Shown: positions 1-10,961 of the stretch, in pieces
How the letters are laid out: each line of letters begins with the position of its first letter
Numbering within the stretch: the first letter of the stretch is position 1
The notes under the pieces: model-generated
What the model was told of the DNA's origin: nothing
The model's database searches: none
The model's input: the letters and a program-made list of their open reading frames with translations, nothing else
Assembly (NCBI GenBank): GCA_963921935.1
Contig: OY998179.1
Location: 64,790,804 to 64,854,803, forward strand
Source of the DNA: Galeruca laticollis
Taxonomy: Eukaryota > Arthropoda > Insecta > Coleoptera > Chrysomelidae
Length of the DNA: 64,000 nucleotides
Reading direction: 5' to 3'
Program-made: the position numbers and the translations under genes

Positions 1-432
1 GTGTGTCTTGCCTGTCTGTCTTGTGCGTTATCGTTGGTGTTTAGTTCTTCGGCTACTTCTTCTTTGATGATTCGTATGTTACTGTCTGAAAGCAGTTGGT
101 TTCTTATTATTGCTCTTTTCTAGTCTGCTAGTCTTTTCGCTGTGATTATGTTGTTGAGTTCGGGGTACAGATTTATAAATAGTTCGTGAAATTCTTGGCG
201 GTATCCCATATCTATCTGTTCCAGTTTTGTTGCTTTGTAGTAGCAACGCATGACATTGCAGTTCATTTCTGCGTTCCACGTCATGCGCTGTCTTGGTTTC
301 CCTGCTTTGGTGGTTATGGATAGTCTCGATAAAAGACTTCTAGCTGGTTGTGGGCTATAGTTTTGGCTATTGGAATCGCTATTGTTTCGGATGGTTACTC
401 CTTCGGGTTCCCCGACCAGTACTCCATCAAGT
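1..432 (-). mobile_element. R4/Dong-clade non-LTR retrotransposon, 5' portion (copy 1, runs off left edge)
   Basis: Read on the minus strand, this segment encodes the region upstream of the reverse transcriptase in R4/Dong-type elements. It contains RMTWNAEMN, then MRCYYKATKLE, then a YR-x5-LF-x3-YPEL block and an RLAD-x2-RAIIRNQLL block. Site-specific RLE-type elements carry a region like this between their N-terminal DNA-binding motifs and the RT. A stop codon after RLAD breaks the frame. The element begins abruptly beside the (ATT)n tract at 436, and the RT and endonuclease would lie left of position 1. The family assignment rests on remembered sequence pattern and on the seven clearer copies that follow. 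Confidence 0.6.
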
Positions 433-435
433 TGC

Positions 436-660
<225 letters not shown>

Positions 661-722
661 ATTTTTATGTTTGTTCTCACAGCGATAGTCGGCCTCAGCG
701 GAAAGACTTTCGTTGGGTGTAC

Positions 723-1736
723 TTATTCCAGGAAAGACCTCACGATGTTTGTCGCATCTAAGACTACAGATTTTTGCATCGTTCGATATGCTGACTCAGG
801 AATACCGATGTTTTTGAGGGAACTACTTAGTTTCTTTGGAATTAGTCCCATACAAGACAAGACGATTGGAATGATTTTAACTTCCTGAAGGTTCCACATT
901 TCTTTTATTTCTGTTTTTAGCTCAGCATATTTGTTTAATTTTTCATTGTACTTATCTTCTATGTTGGAGTTATTTAGGACCGATATGTCAATTATCAGAG
1001 CTTCCTTGGATTGTTTCTTAATAACTGTGATGTCGGGTCTGTTGTGTCTTATTGTTAAGTCCGTCATGATTGTCTTATCCCAGTAGATCTTAACATACTG
1101 ATTCTCTATAACTGGCGGAGGTTTGTACTTATAGTATGGCTCGTTATTTTGAGGATCAATATGAAATTTTTTCATTATTTCCAAATAAACTATCGTAGCA
1201 ACCCTGTTGTGTCTGTCCAGATATTTAGTTTTAGCTAGATTCTCACAGCTAGATAGAATGTGTGCTACGGTTTCTTGGTTTTTGTTGCACTTTCTGCATC
1301 TATCTGTTGGTATTTCTTCCTTGAGAATGTATTTTTGATAATTTTTGGTTTTTATCACCTGGTCTTGTATACCAATCATGAAACCTTCAGTTTCTGGAAA
1401 AAGTGTTCTAGTTTTGAGCCACTCAACGGATTTAATTTCATCTACTGTAGTTTTCTGCAGGTCATTAATAAATCTTCCGTGTAATTCTTTTGAACGCCAG
1501 TTTTCAACTTCCTCATCGTCGGTTTTGGTATTGAATGGTTTATAATTGTGTACCCTCAAGTTTAGTGGTGTGTATCCCATATCTGCTCTCACCACAGTTT
1601 GATGAAGTTCATTATTTTGGTGATGGAAAAAGTTTCTTAAGTTTGTAATTTGCTGAGAAGAGGCTTCCACGATATCTCTTATTCCTCTGCCTCCCTTCCC
1701 TCTAGGTAGAGTTATTCTTTCCACAGACGCCTTTGG
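723..1736 (-). CDS. R4/Dong-clade retrotransposon copy 2, C-terminal RLE endonuclease part
   Basis: This is an uninterrupted frame of about 335 residues, the 3' third of a single-ORF R4/Dong element. In order it shows PKASVERI and LPRGKGGRGI (post-RT linker), a C-x2-C-x7-H-x4-C knuckle (CRKCNKNQETVAHILSSC), and a restriction-like endonuclease core with RPDITV and LIIDIS. In R2/R4/Dong elements this PD-(D/E)XK-like nuclease nicks the target DNA for target-primed reverse transcription. There is no RT and no natural start: the frame runs into a short (ATT)n tract at 1738, so the copy is 5'-truncated. A 3' UTR of about 70 bases leads into (ATT)n at 660. The element spans about 661-1737. Confidence 0.85.
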   Translation of the reverse strand, partial: PKASVERITLPRGKGGRGIRDIVEASSQQITNLRNFFHHQNNELHQTVVRADMGYTPLNLRVHNYKPFNTKTDDEEVENWRSKELHGRFINDLQKTTVDEIKSVEWLKTRTLFPETEGFMIGIQDQVIKTKNYQKYILKEEIPTDRCRKCNKNQETVAHILSSCENLAKTKYLDRHNRVATIVYLEIMKKFHIDPQNNEPYYKYKPPPVIENQYVKIYWDKTIMTDLTIRHNRPDITVIKKQSKEALIIDISVLNNSNIEDKYNEKLNKYAELKTEIKEMWNLQEVKIIPIVLSCMGLIPKKLSSSLKNIGIPESAYRTMQKSVVLDATNIVRSFLE

Positions 1737-1737
1737 A

Positions 1738-1775
1738 TTTATTAGTATTAGTATTAGTATTATTATTATTATTAT
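1738..1775. repeat. (ATT)n / ATTAGT tract between R4/Dong copies 2 and 3
   Basis: A short interrupted ATT repeat marks the truncated 5' end of copy 2 and the 3' end of copy 3. Confidence 0.9.
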
Positions 1776-1858
1776 CTTCTTCCTTTCTCAGATATTCTCT
1801 GGTTAGTTTAGGAATATATGCGGACGTCAGGTCAAGCATAGTTTCCATTCTGTTTTTA

Positions 1859-3262
1859 TTATTCCCTGTAGTTCTCATTTAAAAATTTTCTAGTTATAGA
1901 GCAAGTATCTATTATGACGGACTTCTGTAGTGGTATGTATGTTGTTGGATGAAGTTGTAATTTCTGAATGCTGTCGTGTAGATTTCTTGGTATAACTCCT
2001 GTGTTAGATAGTATTATGGGTATTATAATCACTCTGTCCTGGTGCCACATGTCTTTAATTTCTTCTGAGAGACGGATGTATTTTTCAATTTTCTCTCCAA
2101 TTTTGTTTTGTAGATTGTGCGTGTTAGGTATGGAGATTTCTATTAAGTAAGTGGTTTTGTTGTTTTTTGTTATTAGTGTGATGTCCGGTTTGTTCTGCGG
2201 TATTGTCTTGTCTGTGATGATTGATCTGTTCCAGTATAGTTTAGCATTGTCGTTTTCTAGTATGTTTTGTGGTGTATATTTGTACGTAGGGGGGATTTCT
2301 TCTATAAGGTTGTATTGCTTCGCAAGCTGTTGATGTATGTGTTTCGCTACATTATCATGTCTTCTGGTGTATTCTGTATTTGCTAGTATGTTGCAGCCTC
2401 CCGTTATATGGTCAATTGTTTCTATGTGCTGTTTGCATAGTCTACATTTGTCTGTTTGTGTATTTGGGTCCTTTATTATATGTTTGCTGTAGTATCTGGT
2501 GTTTATCGTTTGGTCTTGGATTGCGATCATAAACCCCTCTGTCTCACCGAAGATATTCCCCTTTGTGAGCCACATGTTGGATGCCTCTAAGTCTATATGT
2601 TGTTGTGCTAGATGTTGTGGATGTTTTCCATGTAGTGTTTTTCCTTTCCAGTTTTCTTTTTTTGTTGATGGTGTTATTATTCTATCTGTTGGGTTGTATG
2701 TATGGCTGGAAAATTTTAGGGGTGTGCCTGATGTTTCAGAGTGTATGATGGCTTTATGGATTTTGCTTGTTTCCCCTCTTTCTACAAAGTATTTTCTCAA
2801 GTTGTCTACCTGAGTGTAGTTCATATTTTTAATGTCTATGAAACCTCTTCCCCCTTCTCTTCTGTTAAGTGTAAATCGTTCCACTGCTGAGTGTATATGA
2901 TGTATTCTGTGTTTGTGACATTGCGATCGGGTTAAGGTGTTTAGGCTTTCGAGATCTGTATCACTCCATTTAATTACTCCCATTGAGTACGTTAGTATTG
3001 GTATTGCGTACGTGTTAATTGCTTTGGTTTTATTTCGTGCTGATAGTTCTGTTTTAAGTATGGCTGTTAGTCTGTGTTTGTATTTTTGTTTTAACTCTTC
3101 CTTCAGTGTTGTATGCTCTAATCCAATTCGTTGGTTGAATCCTAAATATTTGTAGTAATCAGTACTTTCCATACTTTGTATTATCTGATTGTTGCTGTTC
3201 AGAGAGTAGTCTTCTTGCGTGGTTTGTTTTCCCTTGACAATGCTATTTATTTTGCATTTGTC
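1859..3262 (-). CDS. R4/Dong-clade retrotransposon copy 3, post-RT linker and RLE endonuclease
   Basis: This open frame of about 467 residues begins inside the RT thumb. It continues through AVERFTLNRREGGRGF, the knuckle CRLCKQHIETIDHITGGC (C-x2-C-x7-H-x4-C) and the nuclease core with KPDITL and YLIEIS, and stops at 1859. The sequence differs throughout from copies 2 and 4, so it is a separate family of the same clade. An apparent extension upstream encoding poly-Ile is the (ATT)n tract at 3263-3297 and is not coding. A 3' UTR of about 80 bases ends at the tract at 1775. The frame is intact, but the copy lacks the catalytic RT and cannot move by itself. Confidence 0.85.
   Translation of the reverse strand, partial: DKCKINSIVKGKQTTQEDYSLNSNNQIIQSMESTDYYKYLGFNQRIGLEHTTLKEELKQKYKHRLTAILKTELSARNKTKAINTYAIPILTYSMGVIKWSDTDLESLNTLTRSQCHKHRIHHIHSAVERFTLNRREGGRGFIDIKNMNYTQVDNLRKYFVERGETSKIHKAIIHSETSGTPLKFSSHTYNPTDRIITPSTKKENWKGKTLHGKHPQHLAQQHIDLEASNMWLTKGNIFGETEGFMIAIQDQTINTRYYSKHIIKDPNTQTDKCRLCKQHIETIDHITGGCNILANTEYTRRHDNVAKHIHQQLAKQYNLIEEIPPTYKYTPQNILENDNAKLYWNRSIITDKTIPQNKPDITLITKNNKTTYLIEISIPNTHNLQNKIGEKIEKYIRLSEEIKDMWHQDRVIIIPIILSNTGVIPRNLHDSIQKLQLHPTTYIPLQKSVIIDTCSITRKFLNENYRE

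Positions 3263-3297
<35 letters not shown>
3263..3297. repeat. (ATT)n tract between R4/Dong copies 3 and 4
   Basis: About eleven ATT units separate the truncated 5' end of copy 3 from the 3' UTR of copy 4. Confidence 0.95.
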
Positions 3298-5420
3298 TCC
3301 TTCTTTCCACGTTTACACGGATTAAAAGTATGAGGGCTCACGAAAAACTCATACCTTGTTGGCTTATTTGATAATTTTCCTTACTATCCTACATGTTTCT
3401 AATATAGTTGATTTTTGCATTTCTAGTATTGTATGTTGTGGTAAGTTGTGTTTTTTGAATTCATTAAGTAACTCTGGTGGTATGAGGCCCGTTACTGAAA
3501 TGACAAATGGGGTTATCTGAACTTTCTCCATCTTCCACATTGCCTTTATTTCTTCTGCTAGTTCGGTGTATTTCCTCATTTTTTCTGTATGTTGTGGTCC
3601 AGGGGATGAGCGATGTCTATTAGCGTTGTGATTTTATTTATTTTGTCTATAATTATTACATCTGGTCTATTATTTGTTATTGTTTTATCTGTTAGAATTG
3701 TTCGGTCCCAGTAAACTTTGAAATTTTGGTTTTCATTTACTGGATCAGGTTTGTACTTATAGTAGGAATCTTCTATTCTTTTCATTTGGTATTTTTGAAG
3801 TAGATGTTTGTGTAATATTTTTGCTGTAAGATTGTGTCTATTTAAATACTCTGTTTGAGCTAGACCGGAGCATCCTGATGTTATGTGTTGAATTGTTTCT
3901 GACGTTGCTTTATAGTTATCTACATTTATCATACTCCATGTTCATGTTTGTTATATACTTTTGATAATTCTTTGTAGCTATTACCTGATCCTGTATAGCA
4001 CACATGAATCCTTCTGTTTCTGTATATAGTTATTCCATTTCAAGCCATTTAGTCGATAGTTGGTGTTGCCTACTGAGATCATGTTTATATCTGCCGTGTA
4101 GTTTTTACCTTCCCATGTCTGTGTTAGATTTCTCATGAATGTTTTTTTGTCTGTATATTGTAATTGGGTATGCGTACTCAGTGGTGTGTATTTTTTGTCT
4201 GCTTGTTTGATAGCAACGTGCAGTTGTGAGTGTGCTTCCTTGTTATTGAAGTAGGTTTGTAGACTATGTACTTGAATATTGTGTGTGGCTTCTATATTCA
4301 CCAAACCTCGACCTCCTTGTCCTCTTGGTAGGTATAATCTCTCGAAGAATGAGTTTGGATTTAATGATCTATTATTTGTGAGTATTTCTCTTGTTATCCT
4401 ATCTAGTGCGTGTACGCCTGTTTTAGTCCACCGTATGACTCCGAAGGAATATGTCAATATAGGTACTGCCCAGCTGTTTATTGCTTTGATTTTGTTCTTT
4501 GCGATTAGTTGTGTGTGCACGATTTCCGTTAGCATATCTTTGTACTTTCTCTCTATAAGTTCCTTAATTTCCTTGGTTTTGTGTGTTAGTGTTTCCTTTA
4601 CTCCCAGGTATTTGTATATTCCGCCCTCGGTTAATGCAGGGAATGTTATATTATTTATGGGCAGGTCTATGTTGTTTCTTTCAGTTATTTTCCCTATTTT
4701 CACTATAAGTGACGCACATTTATCCAGTCCGAAATTCATGTTTATGTCTTTAGAGAAAGTGGCAGTGGTTTCTAATAATGATGATAGTTTGTATTCATCT
4801 GGGGCATAGAGCTTTATGTCATCGACGTAGAATAGATGTGTTGAGTTATAGTCTTTGGTGACCTTGTATCCGCTGTTGGTTGCTTTCAGTAGGCTGCTTA
4901 GTGGGTTCAGTGCTAGGATGAACCACTTCGGGCTCCATGTGTCTCCTTGGAAAATTCCTCTCTTGTTCTGTATGTTGTTTGTTTCTATGTGTTTGTTAGG
5001 TAGGTTGAGTATTAATTTTGTTTCCCAGTTCTTCTTTGTATGTTCAAGGAATGTTATGACAGTTGGATCGATTTTGTAGATTTGTAGAATGTGCAGTAGC
5101 CATGAATGAGGGATTGAATCGTATGCTTTCTGATAGTCTATCCATGCGACTGCAATATTTCTATTATTGGTTTCTGCTTGTATTTATCTGTCTATTATAA
5201 GTTGTTCCTTACAACCTCTTGCTCCTTTTGTGTAGCCATTCTGTTTTTCATGCTCTATGTTTTTTTCTGTGATGTATTATGTTACCTTTTCGGCGATTAT
5301 TTTTGTTATAATTTTGTACAAAGTGTTCAGACAAGTGATTGGTCTATAGTTTTTGGGATCGTGTTTTTTTTCGATTTTTGGTTTAAGATATAATATACCG
5401 TGGGTTAGTGAGGGGGGTAT
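3298..5420 (-). mobile_element. R4/Dong-clade retrotransposon copy 4, RT through endonuclease, frame-broken
   Basis: This is the longest R4/Dong copy, about 2.1 kb. On the minus strand it starts inside the RT and shows NYRPITCLNT, AWIDYQKAYDSIPHSWLL, GIFQGDTWSPKWF and HLFYVDDIKLYA, the RT core with its catalytic YVDD. Next come ILTYSFGVIRW, RLYLPRGQGGRGL, a degraded knuckle and the nuclease core with RPDVIII. Coding is split into at least three frames (5417-4740 with stops, 4739-3981, then 3932-3576 and 3579-3364), with a lesion between the linker and the zinc knuckle. The 3' UTR reaches the tract at 3297. The copy is a 5'-truncated pseudogene. Confidence 0.82.
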
Positions 5421-5437
5421 CATTATTATTATTATTT
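5421..5437. repeat. Short (ATT)n tract between R4/Dong copies 4 and 5
   Basis: About five ATT units lie exactly at the junction of two truncated elements. Confidence 0.85.
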
Positions 5438-5602
5438 CAATCTTCTCAGCCTTCATTCCTGGTGTTTGCATTTAGCGAGGTACGGGTGGATTACCAAGCA
5501 CTCTCGTCTATTCTTGACTCATGAATTTATTAGAACAATTCTTGTTGTATTCAGTAAAACTGCTTTCTGCATGGGCCTGTACAAATTGGTATTTAATGCC
5601 AG
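5438..5602 (-). mobile_element. R4/Dong copy 5, 165-bp 3' end only, same family as copy 7
   Basis: This fragment matches 7420-7585 almost base for base: the last roughly 30 codons, the stop and the 70-base 3' UTR. It is bounded by (ATT)n on both sides. It is therefore a very short, severely 5'-truncated insertion of the copy-7 family, typical of incomplete target-primed reverse transcription. Confidence 0.85.
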
Positions 5603-5660
5603 TTATTATTATTATCATTATTATTATTATTTTCATTTTATTATTATTATCACTATCAAT
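5603..5660. repeat. Interrupted (ATT)n tract between copies 5 and 6
   Basis: ATT units with CATT and TTTT interruptions lie between two R4/Dong fragments. Confidence 0.9.
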
Positions 5661-7351
5661 CAATCATGGTTAGTCGGCGTTTTTCCATTTATCAAGAACA
5701 CTCCCTGTTCCTAAGAATAAATGGTCTTATCTTTATCCTAGGGCTCGTCGGACTATGTGGGCTGTCTGCAGGAGCGCAGTTTTTTGTAGTGTTCTAATTG
5801 TGGTTTCATTGTTGTTGCTGGGTATTTTGTTCAACAATTCTCCGAAGGTATTATGAATAGTTCCCGTTGCTCCTATTATGATGGGGATGGTAGATGTTTT
5901 TTTTAAGTCCCCACATTCTCTGCACTTCTATTTGTAAGTCTCGGTATTTGATGATCTTTTCGGACTCCTTCTTTACTGTAGCATCTGATTGAATGGCAAC
6001 GTCGATTAATAGGCACGTCTTATTTTTGAGGTCCTTGATTATTAGATCCGGTTTTTTCGCCATCACTGTCCTATCTGTTTGTATTTGCATGTCCCATATT
6101 ATTGTGATATCGTCTTTTGTTTTAACGCTTTTTGGTTTGTGTTTATACCATGCGTCATCAGTTTCTATGTCGTAGAATTTGCAAATATTATAATGTAATG
6201 TTGAACATACTTTTTTATGTCGTTCTGGGTATTCTTTTCTTGCAAGGACTGGGCATACAGTGGTAATGTGTTTAATTGTTTCATCGTACTGTTTACAGAG
6301 TCTGCACCTGGAATCTATATTTTCTTTGAACATCGTCTTCCTTATGTAGTTGGTTGAACTGTTCTGGTCCTGTGCCGCTATTATCAACGATTCAGTCTCA
6401 CCTTTCAAAATTCCTGTTGTCAACCAGCTAAATGTCTGTTTTTTGTCTACGTCATCCTTGTCGATTTCTCTTGCATATTGTCCATGTATTTCCTTGCTCT
6501 TCCATTTTCGTTCTCTTTCCTCGTTAATTTTTTTCCAAATTGCTGTTTGACGTTTTTAACTTTTTCTGTTACTGTGATTTCGTGCATTTTATTTACCAAT
6601 TTATTTCCATAGTTTTTTGTTAAATTTATGCCTTTGTTCGTAATTGTAATATTTTCTCCTCTTTCCATTTCGTTTAGTTTTATCAACTCAACAAGTCTGT
6701 TTTTCCTTTATTCTATTATGTAGTTCGTAATACCTATGATTGTCAAGATGTATGTCTGCTCATTGCTAATTAGTCCTCTTCCTCCGCTTGATCTGACAGT
6801 GTAGAGTCGGTCAACGTCCGCCTTGGGATGATGCAGATTATGAATGGTAAGTAACTTTCGAGTTTCTCGATCTATAATTTTCATTTCCACCTCTTTCCAT
6901 TCTAGGATTCCATAGCTGCAAGTTAGTACTGGCTGCGCAAGCGCTGTAATAGCCGTAAATTTGTTTTTTCCTGTCAGCTGATTTTGCAGGATTTTTTTGA
7001 CTCTGCTATAGTACTCAATGCGAACTTTATCTTTCATTTCTGCATCTTCTACTTCAGAGGTTTCAAGTATTCACAGGTACTTATATATTTCCGTCTCTTC
7101 CAGGTCCATAATCCCGGTTTTGTTGTCAATGACTTGAGTTTTTGTAGTTTTTCCTCGTTCAACTGTTACTTTAGCGCATTTTTCCAGTCAAAACTGCATT
7201 TTTATATCGTCACTAAACGTTTTGACATTGATAAAAAGATCTTCTAATTCTTTGTCGTTCTTTTCGTATAATTTTAGGTCGTCGACGTAAAAGAGGTGAT
7301 TGATGGGAGGTTTTGTCTTGTTTAGTATGTATCCTCTGTTGGTGCTGTTCA

Positions 7352-7353
<2 letters not shown>
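5661..7353 (-). mobile_element. R4/Dong-clade retrotransposon copy 6, decayed, RT C-terminus to endonuclease
   Basis: The minus strand starts with HLFYVDDLKLY (RT catalytic motif). It then shows ALAQPVLTCSYGILEW, HHPKADVDRLY and SSGGRGL. In a separate frame come a knuckle CRLCKQYDETIKHITTVC and nuclease residues KPDLII and LLIDVA. At least four frame breaks fall between 7037 and 5851. The apparent reading block 6686-6447 is the linker region in another frame. The copy is flanked by (ATT)n at 5660 and 7355. Confidence 0.75.
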
Positions 7354-7354
<1 letters not shown>

Positions 7355-7418
<64 letters not shown>

Positions 7419-7419
7419 T
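7355..7419. repeat. (ATT)n tract between copies 6 and 7
   Basis: About 21 ATT units separate the truncated 5' end of copy 6 from the 3' end of copy 7. Confidence 0.96.
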
Positions 7420-7861
7420 CAATCTTCTCAGGCTTCATTCCTGGTGTTTGCATTTAGCGAGGTACGGGTGGGTTACCAAGCACTCTCGTCTATTCTTGAC
7501 TCATGAATTTTCGAACAATTCTTGTTGTATTCAGTACAACTGCTTTCTGCATGGGCCTGTACAAATTGGCATTTAATGCCAGTGTTTTGAGGCTTCTATG
7601 TAGTTCCTTTGGGATCACACCAGTGGCGGACAAGACAACGGGAACAATGGTTACTTTGTTGAGACTCCACAGGTATTTGAATTCATCGGCGAGGTCAGTG
7701 TACTTTCTTTTCTTTTCTTCGATACTGCTTATAATATTGTGGGTGTTAGGGACCGCTATGTCTATGATGTATGCCTCCTTCTGTCTGTTATCTCTTACAA
7801 CTATGTCTGGTTTGTTGCAGGGGATCCTCCTGTCTGTTATAATGGATCGATCGTAGTAAAC
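7420..7861 (-). mobile_element. R4/Dong copy 7, endonuclease C-terminus and 3' UTR
   Basis: An open frame from 7861 to 7490 encodes YYDRSIITDRRI, KPDIVV and YIIDIA (nuclease core), and then a C-terminal tail ending in VRKFMSQE. The 3' UTR of about 70 bases is shared with copy 5. The copy is 5'-truncated at the tract beginning at 7861. A preceding run of Lys and Ile codons is microsatellite. Confidence 0.82.
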
Positions 7862-7880
7862 TATTATTATTATTTTTTTT
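7861..7880. repeat. Short (ATT)n/T-rich tract between copies 7 and 8
   Basis: Four ATT units and a T run mark the boundary. On the minus strand this reads as an A-rich plus TAA-repeat 3' tail of copy 8. Confidence 0.85.
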
Positions 7881-8177
7881 TTCACACTTGTACGTGGTTG
7901 GTGGTTGCAGTTTCTACCGGACGCAGTTGCATCAAGGTATAAACCTACTTAATTAGGGGGTTAGTGTTCTTCGGACAATTGTAGTTGTTTCCAGAATTAC
8001 TGCTTTTTGCATCAAACCACAGATATGTCGAGATATGCTTAGCTCTTCCAGGTGCCTAGTTACTTTAACGTGCACTAAGCCATTTGCAGAAATTATGAAT
8101 GGTTTGATCTCTACCTTTCTTAAATTCCATAAATCTCTTACCTCATCTGCTAGCGGACGATATCGCACTATCTTGTC
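7881..8177 (-). mobile_element. R4/Dong copy 8, C-terminal 75 codons and 3' UTR
   Basis: The frame 8177-7953 encodes the last part of the clade's C-terminal domain: YRPLADEVRDLWNL, ISANGLV and LMQKAVILETTTIVRR. This is the block seen as EIKEMWNL...MQKSVVLDATNIVR in copy 2. The 3' UTR is about 70 bases. The copy is 5'-truncated at the long tract from 8178. Confidence 0.8.
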
Positions 8178-8316
<139 letters not shown>

Positions 8317-8379
8317 TTTCACGTTTTGATTTTTACCTTAAATCAGTTGATATTTCTGCATTTTGTCGACCTGTTCACG

Positions 8380-8789
8380 CAGAGTTTTGTTGTGCTTGCA
8401 TTCCTGGTGCTAGTACTTGCATTGTTACGGTTTACCGGTCGTCGTGTGCTGGTAATGTTGATATTTTCAAAACCCAGATTAATGGTTTGATTGATTTTCT
8501 TAATCTTAAATTTAAAGTTCTTGTCTTTCTTGGCGATTTCAGTATTGACCTAAATGGAGATACAGGGCATGCTCGTGACTTGAACAATATTTTTAATTTA
8601 TACGGCCTGAGGCATTACATTGACGTACCAACACGTGTTACGTTCAACACTTGCTCATGTCTGGATAACATTGTTACAAATATTTGCCCTGAGTTGTTTG
8701 AAACAGGTGTGTGCGAACCATTGGTATCTGATCACTCGGGGATTTTCATATCTATTTTGAAGGTTCCCAACTTGGTCTCGGGAAATTAA
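8380..8789 (+). pseudogene. Jockey-like endonuclease, C-terminal part
   Basis: The frame shows IVTVYRSS, then FLGDFSIDLNGD, then LDNIVTN and VSDHSGIFISI. These are the IYRPP, GDFN and SDH blocks of the APE endonuclease that jockey/CR1-group elements use to nick target DNA. The N-terminal catalytic residues are missing because the copy starts at the (ATT)n tract. A stop at 8787-8789 separates it from the RT frame, although an uninterrupted single ORF is expected in the family. Confidence 0.8.
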
Positions 8790-8792
8790 CGG

Positions 8793-9776
8793 GTGATTCA
8801 GGTGTTGAATGATGTCACATTGAACAGTTTTGCCCTGGGTTTGGTTGCGGTCGACTGGACTAGTCTTAATGCTGCGTCTATGGTTTCTAATCGAATCGCT
8901 CAAACATTGTTGGGCATTCTATGTGTACAAAAAGATATACACATACCTACCAAGTCACACTCTCGTAGACAAACGCGAGCAAGGTGGTTTGGTCTTGAGC
9001 TTAAGATGCGCAGAACAGAAGTGTTTAGATGTAGACGCGCTTTCCAGTCTTCTGGAGGTCTGGAGGATTGGCGTTTGTACTGCAGCATCAGAAAAGTTTA
9101 CAAGCAAGAGATTAGATCCGCCAAAAGGATTTCGTATTCTGAGGCTATTTTGACGTCAGATAATCAGATGATCTGGAACATAGTAAACCATGAGAGAGAG
9201 AACAATAAATGTCGTAATACAGTTTCTGCGTTAACATCTTCGGAATTTAACAGCTTTTTTGCTAACATTGCAGAAAAAATTTCTAGCTCTTTGCCGGCAG
9301 CAGTTTCTGATCCCCTTAACTTTGTCAGTGTTTTACCTAGCCCTTCTGCCTCTTTCTTCTTACCTTCTGTCGTTGAATGTGAGGTTCAAGCTGCTATATT
9401 ACAGCTGAAAAACTCAACATGCACTGATTGTTATGGTCTGAATAGCCGTTTAATAAAGGCTGCTCTTGAACACGTTACTGGTCCTTTAACAGTTTTATTT
9501 AATGCTTGCTTGACCGAGGGTAACTGGCCTGGTGAGTTAAAGATTGCTGAGGTTTTGCCGTTGCATAAAAAAGGCGACTTGAACTGTGCCAATAATTTTA
9601 GACCGATTTCCATTGTTCCCATTATATCCAAAAATTTTGAAATTATCATCAACCACCGGCTTCTAGAATTTCTTGAGCTTCATTCCATAATTTCCCCTCA
9701 TCAATTTGGTTTTAGAAAGAATGTCTCACAATCGATGCTTTGCAAAGGTGATTGGGACCGTGGTCGATGGCCTTGA
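8793..9776 (+). pseudogene. Jockey-like reverse transcriptase, N-terminal half
   Basis: This open frame of 327 residues covers the linker and the first RT blocks. It shows EVQAAILQLKNSTCTDCYGLN, then PGELKIAEVLPLHKKGD, then NFRPISIVPIISKNFE and HQFGFRKN. These match fingers motifs 0-2 of jockey/CR1-group RTs. A frameshift near 9715-9725 passes the sequence to the frame opening at 9706, so the polymerase is split just before its catalytic palm. The preferred start cannot be judged because the family uses one long ORF2. Confidence 0.85.
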
Positions 9777-10863
9777 CGAACGTCATGGTACTTCTGCTGT
9801 TCTGTGCGATCTCGCCAAGGCGTTTGACTGCGTGGACCATTCTCTTTTGCTTGCTAAAATGGAGCATTACGGCATTCGTGGTTTACCATTGGTGCTCATT
9901 GGCTCTTACCTTGCCGATAGAGCCCAGTATGTCAGCTTTGATGGGCATGAATCAGTTAATATGCCAATCCGATTTGGAGTTCCACAGGGTTCAGTCTTGG
10001 GACCCTTACTGTTTCTAATATTTATTAATGACTTGCCGTCAGCCGTTAACGGATGTACTTGTATTTTATATGCTGACGACACGACACTACTTTATGATGA
10101 AGATGAGTCTGATGAATCTGAACATCTTTCATTAGCAAAAAATTGGTTTGTGGCTAATAGACTTCAATTGAATGAAAGCAAGACCGTCAAAATCACTTTC
10201 ACCTCGGACAAGCTTGCTCATAAGTCACAACCAGTTAAGCTTCTTGGGTCAACACTTGACTCGAGTCTTACATGGTCTGCTCAAATTGAAGCCTTGTGCT
10301 CTGCGGTGTCTTCGCAAATTTATGCACTGCGGCAGCTTCGGCATTGCTTGCAAACCAAGGCCCTTCGTACTGTGTATTTTGGCACCATTCACTCACTTCT
10401 CACTTACGGCATTAGATTTTGGGGAAACTCGAGTGGGGCTTATAAAGTTTTCGCTCTTCAGAAATCCGCCGTGAGGATTGTCGGGAATGCTCCTTATGGT
10501 TCACACTGCCTTGCACTGTTTAGGGGGTGCAGGATTTTACCGGTTCCTTGTCTGTACATTTATGAAACATTAGTATTGATTCACAAAAATAGATCCAATT
10601 ATAATTCGCACTATAATATTCATACCTACGGCACGAGGAATGCGGTGGATCCTGTGGCCCCTTTCTCTAGGCTTAGGACTACCCAGGCTAATAAACTAAA
10701 TGTTGAGTATTACAATGTTTTTAATAGTTTTTATAGAGGTCTCGATCTCCAAAATAGGAGTCTTCGTGAATTTTGTAAATTCGCTAGGATGTTTTTATTG
10801 GAACATTGTTTTTATTCTATCGAAGATTTTTTAAAATTTGCGCCCAGAGACCGCCGTTGTTAA
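9706..10863 (+). pseudogene. Jockey-like reverse transcriptase, palm and C-terminal half
   Basis: The frame continues the RT with LAKAFDCVDHSLLLAKMEHYGI (first catalytic Asp), FGVPQGSVLGPLLFLIFINDL and ILYADDTTLLYD (catalytic YADD). A thumb region follows with LGSTLDSSLTW and LLTYGIRFWG. It ends in the clade's C-terminal block FARMFLLEHCFYSIEDFL. Both palm motifs look intact, so the frameshift near 9720 is the main visible lesion besides 5' truncation and the stop at 8789. The first Met at 9706 is not a real start. Confidence 0.88.
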
Positions 10864-10961
10864 TTTTATTTTTTAGTTGATGTTTTATTACCTTTAACCC
10901 AGTTTTAAATTATTGTTACTTTTCTTTTATTAATTGTTTCAAATATTGTTTTATTCCTCTC

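Noticed and set aside
4279..5079. Plus-strand hydrophobic frames opposite the R4/Dong RT
   Set aside because: They are antisense shadows of the clear minus-strand RT and endonuclease coding. The same applies to plus-strand frames at 1968-3155 and 5993-6550.
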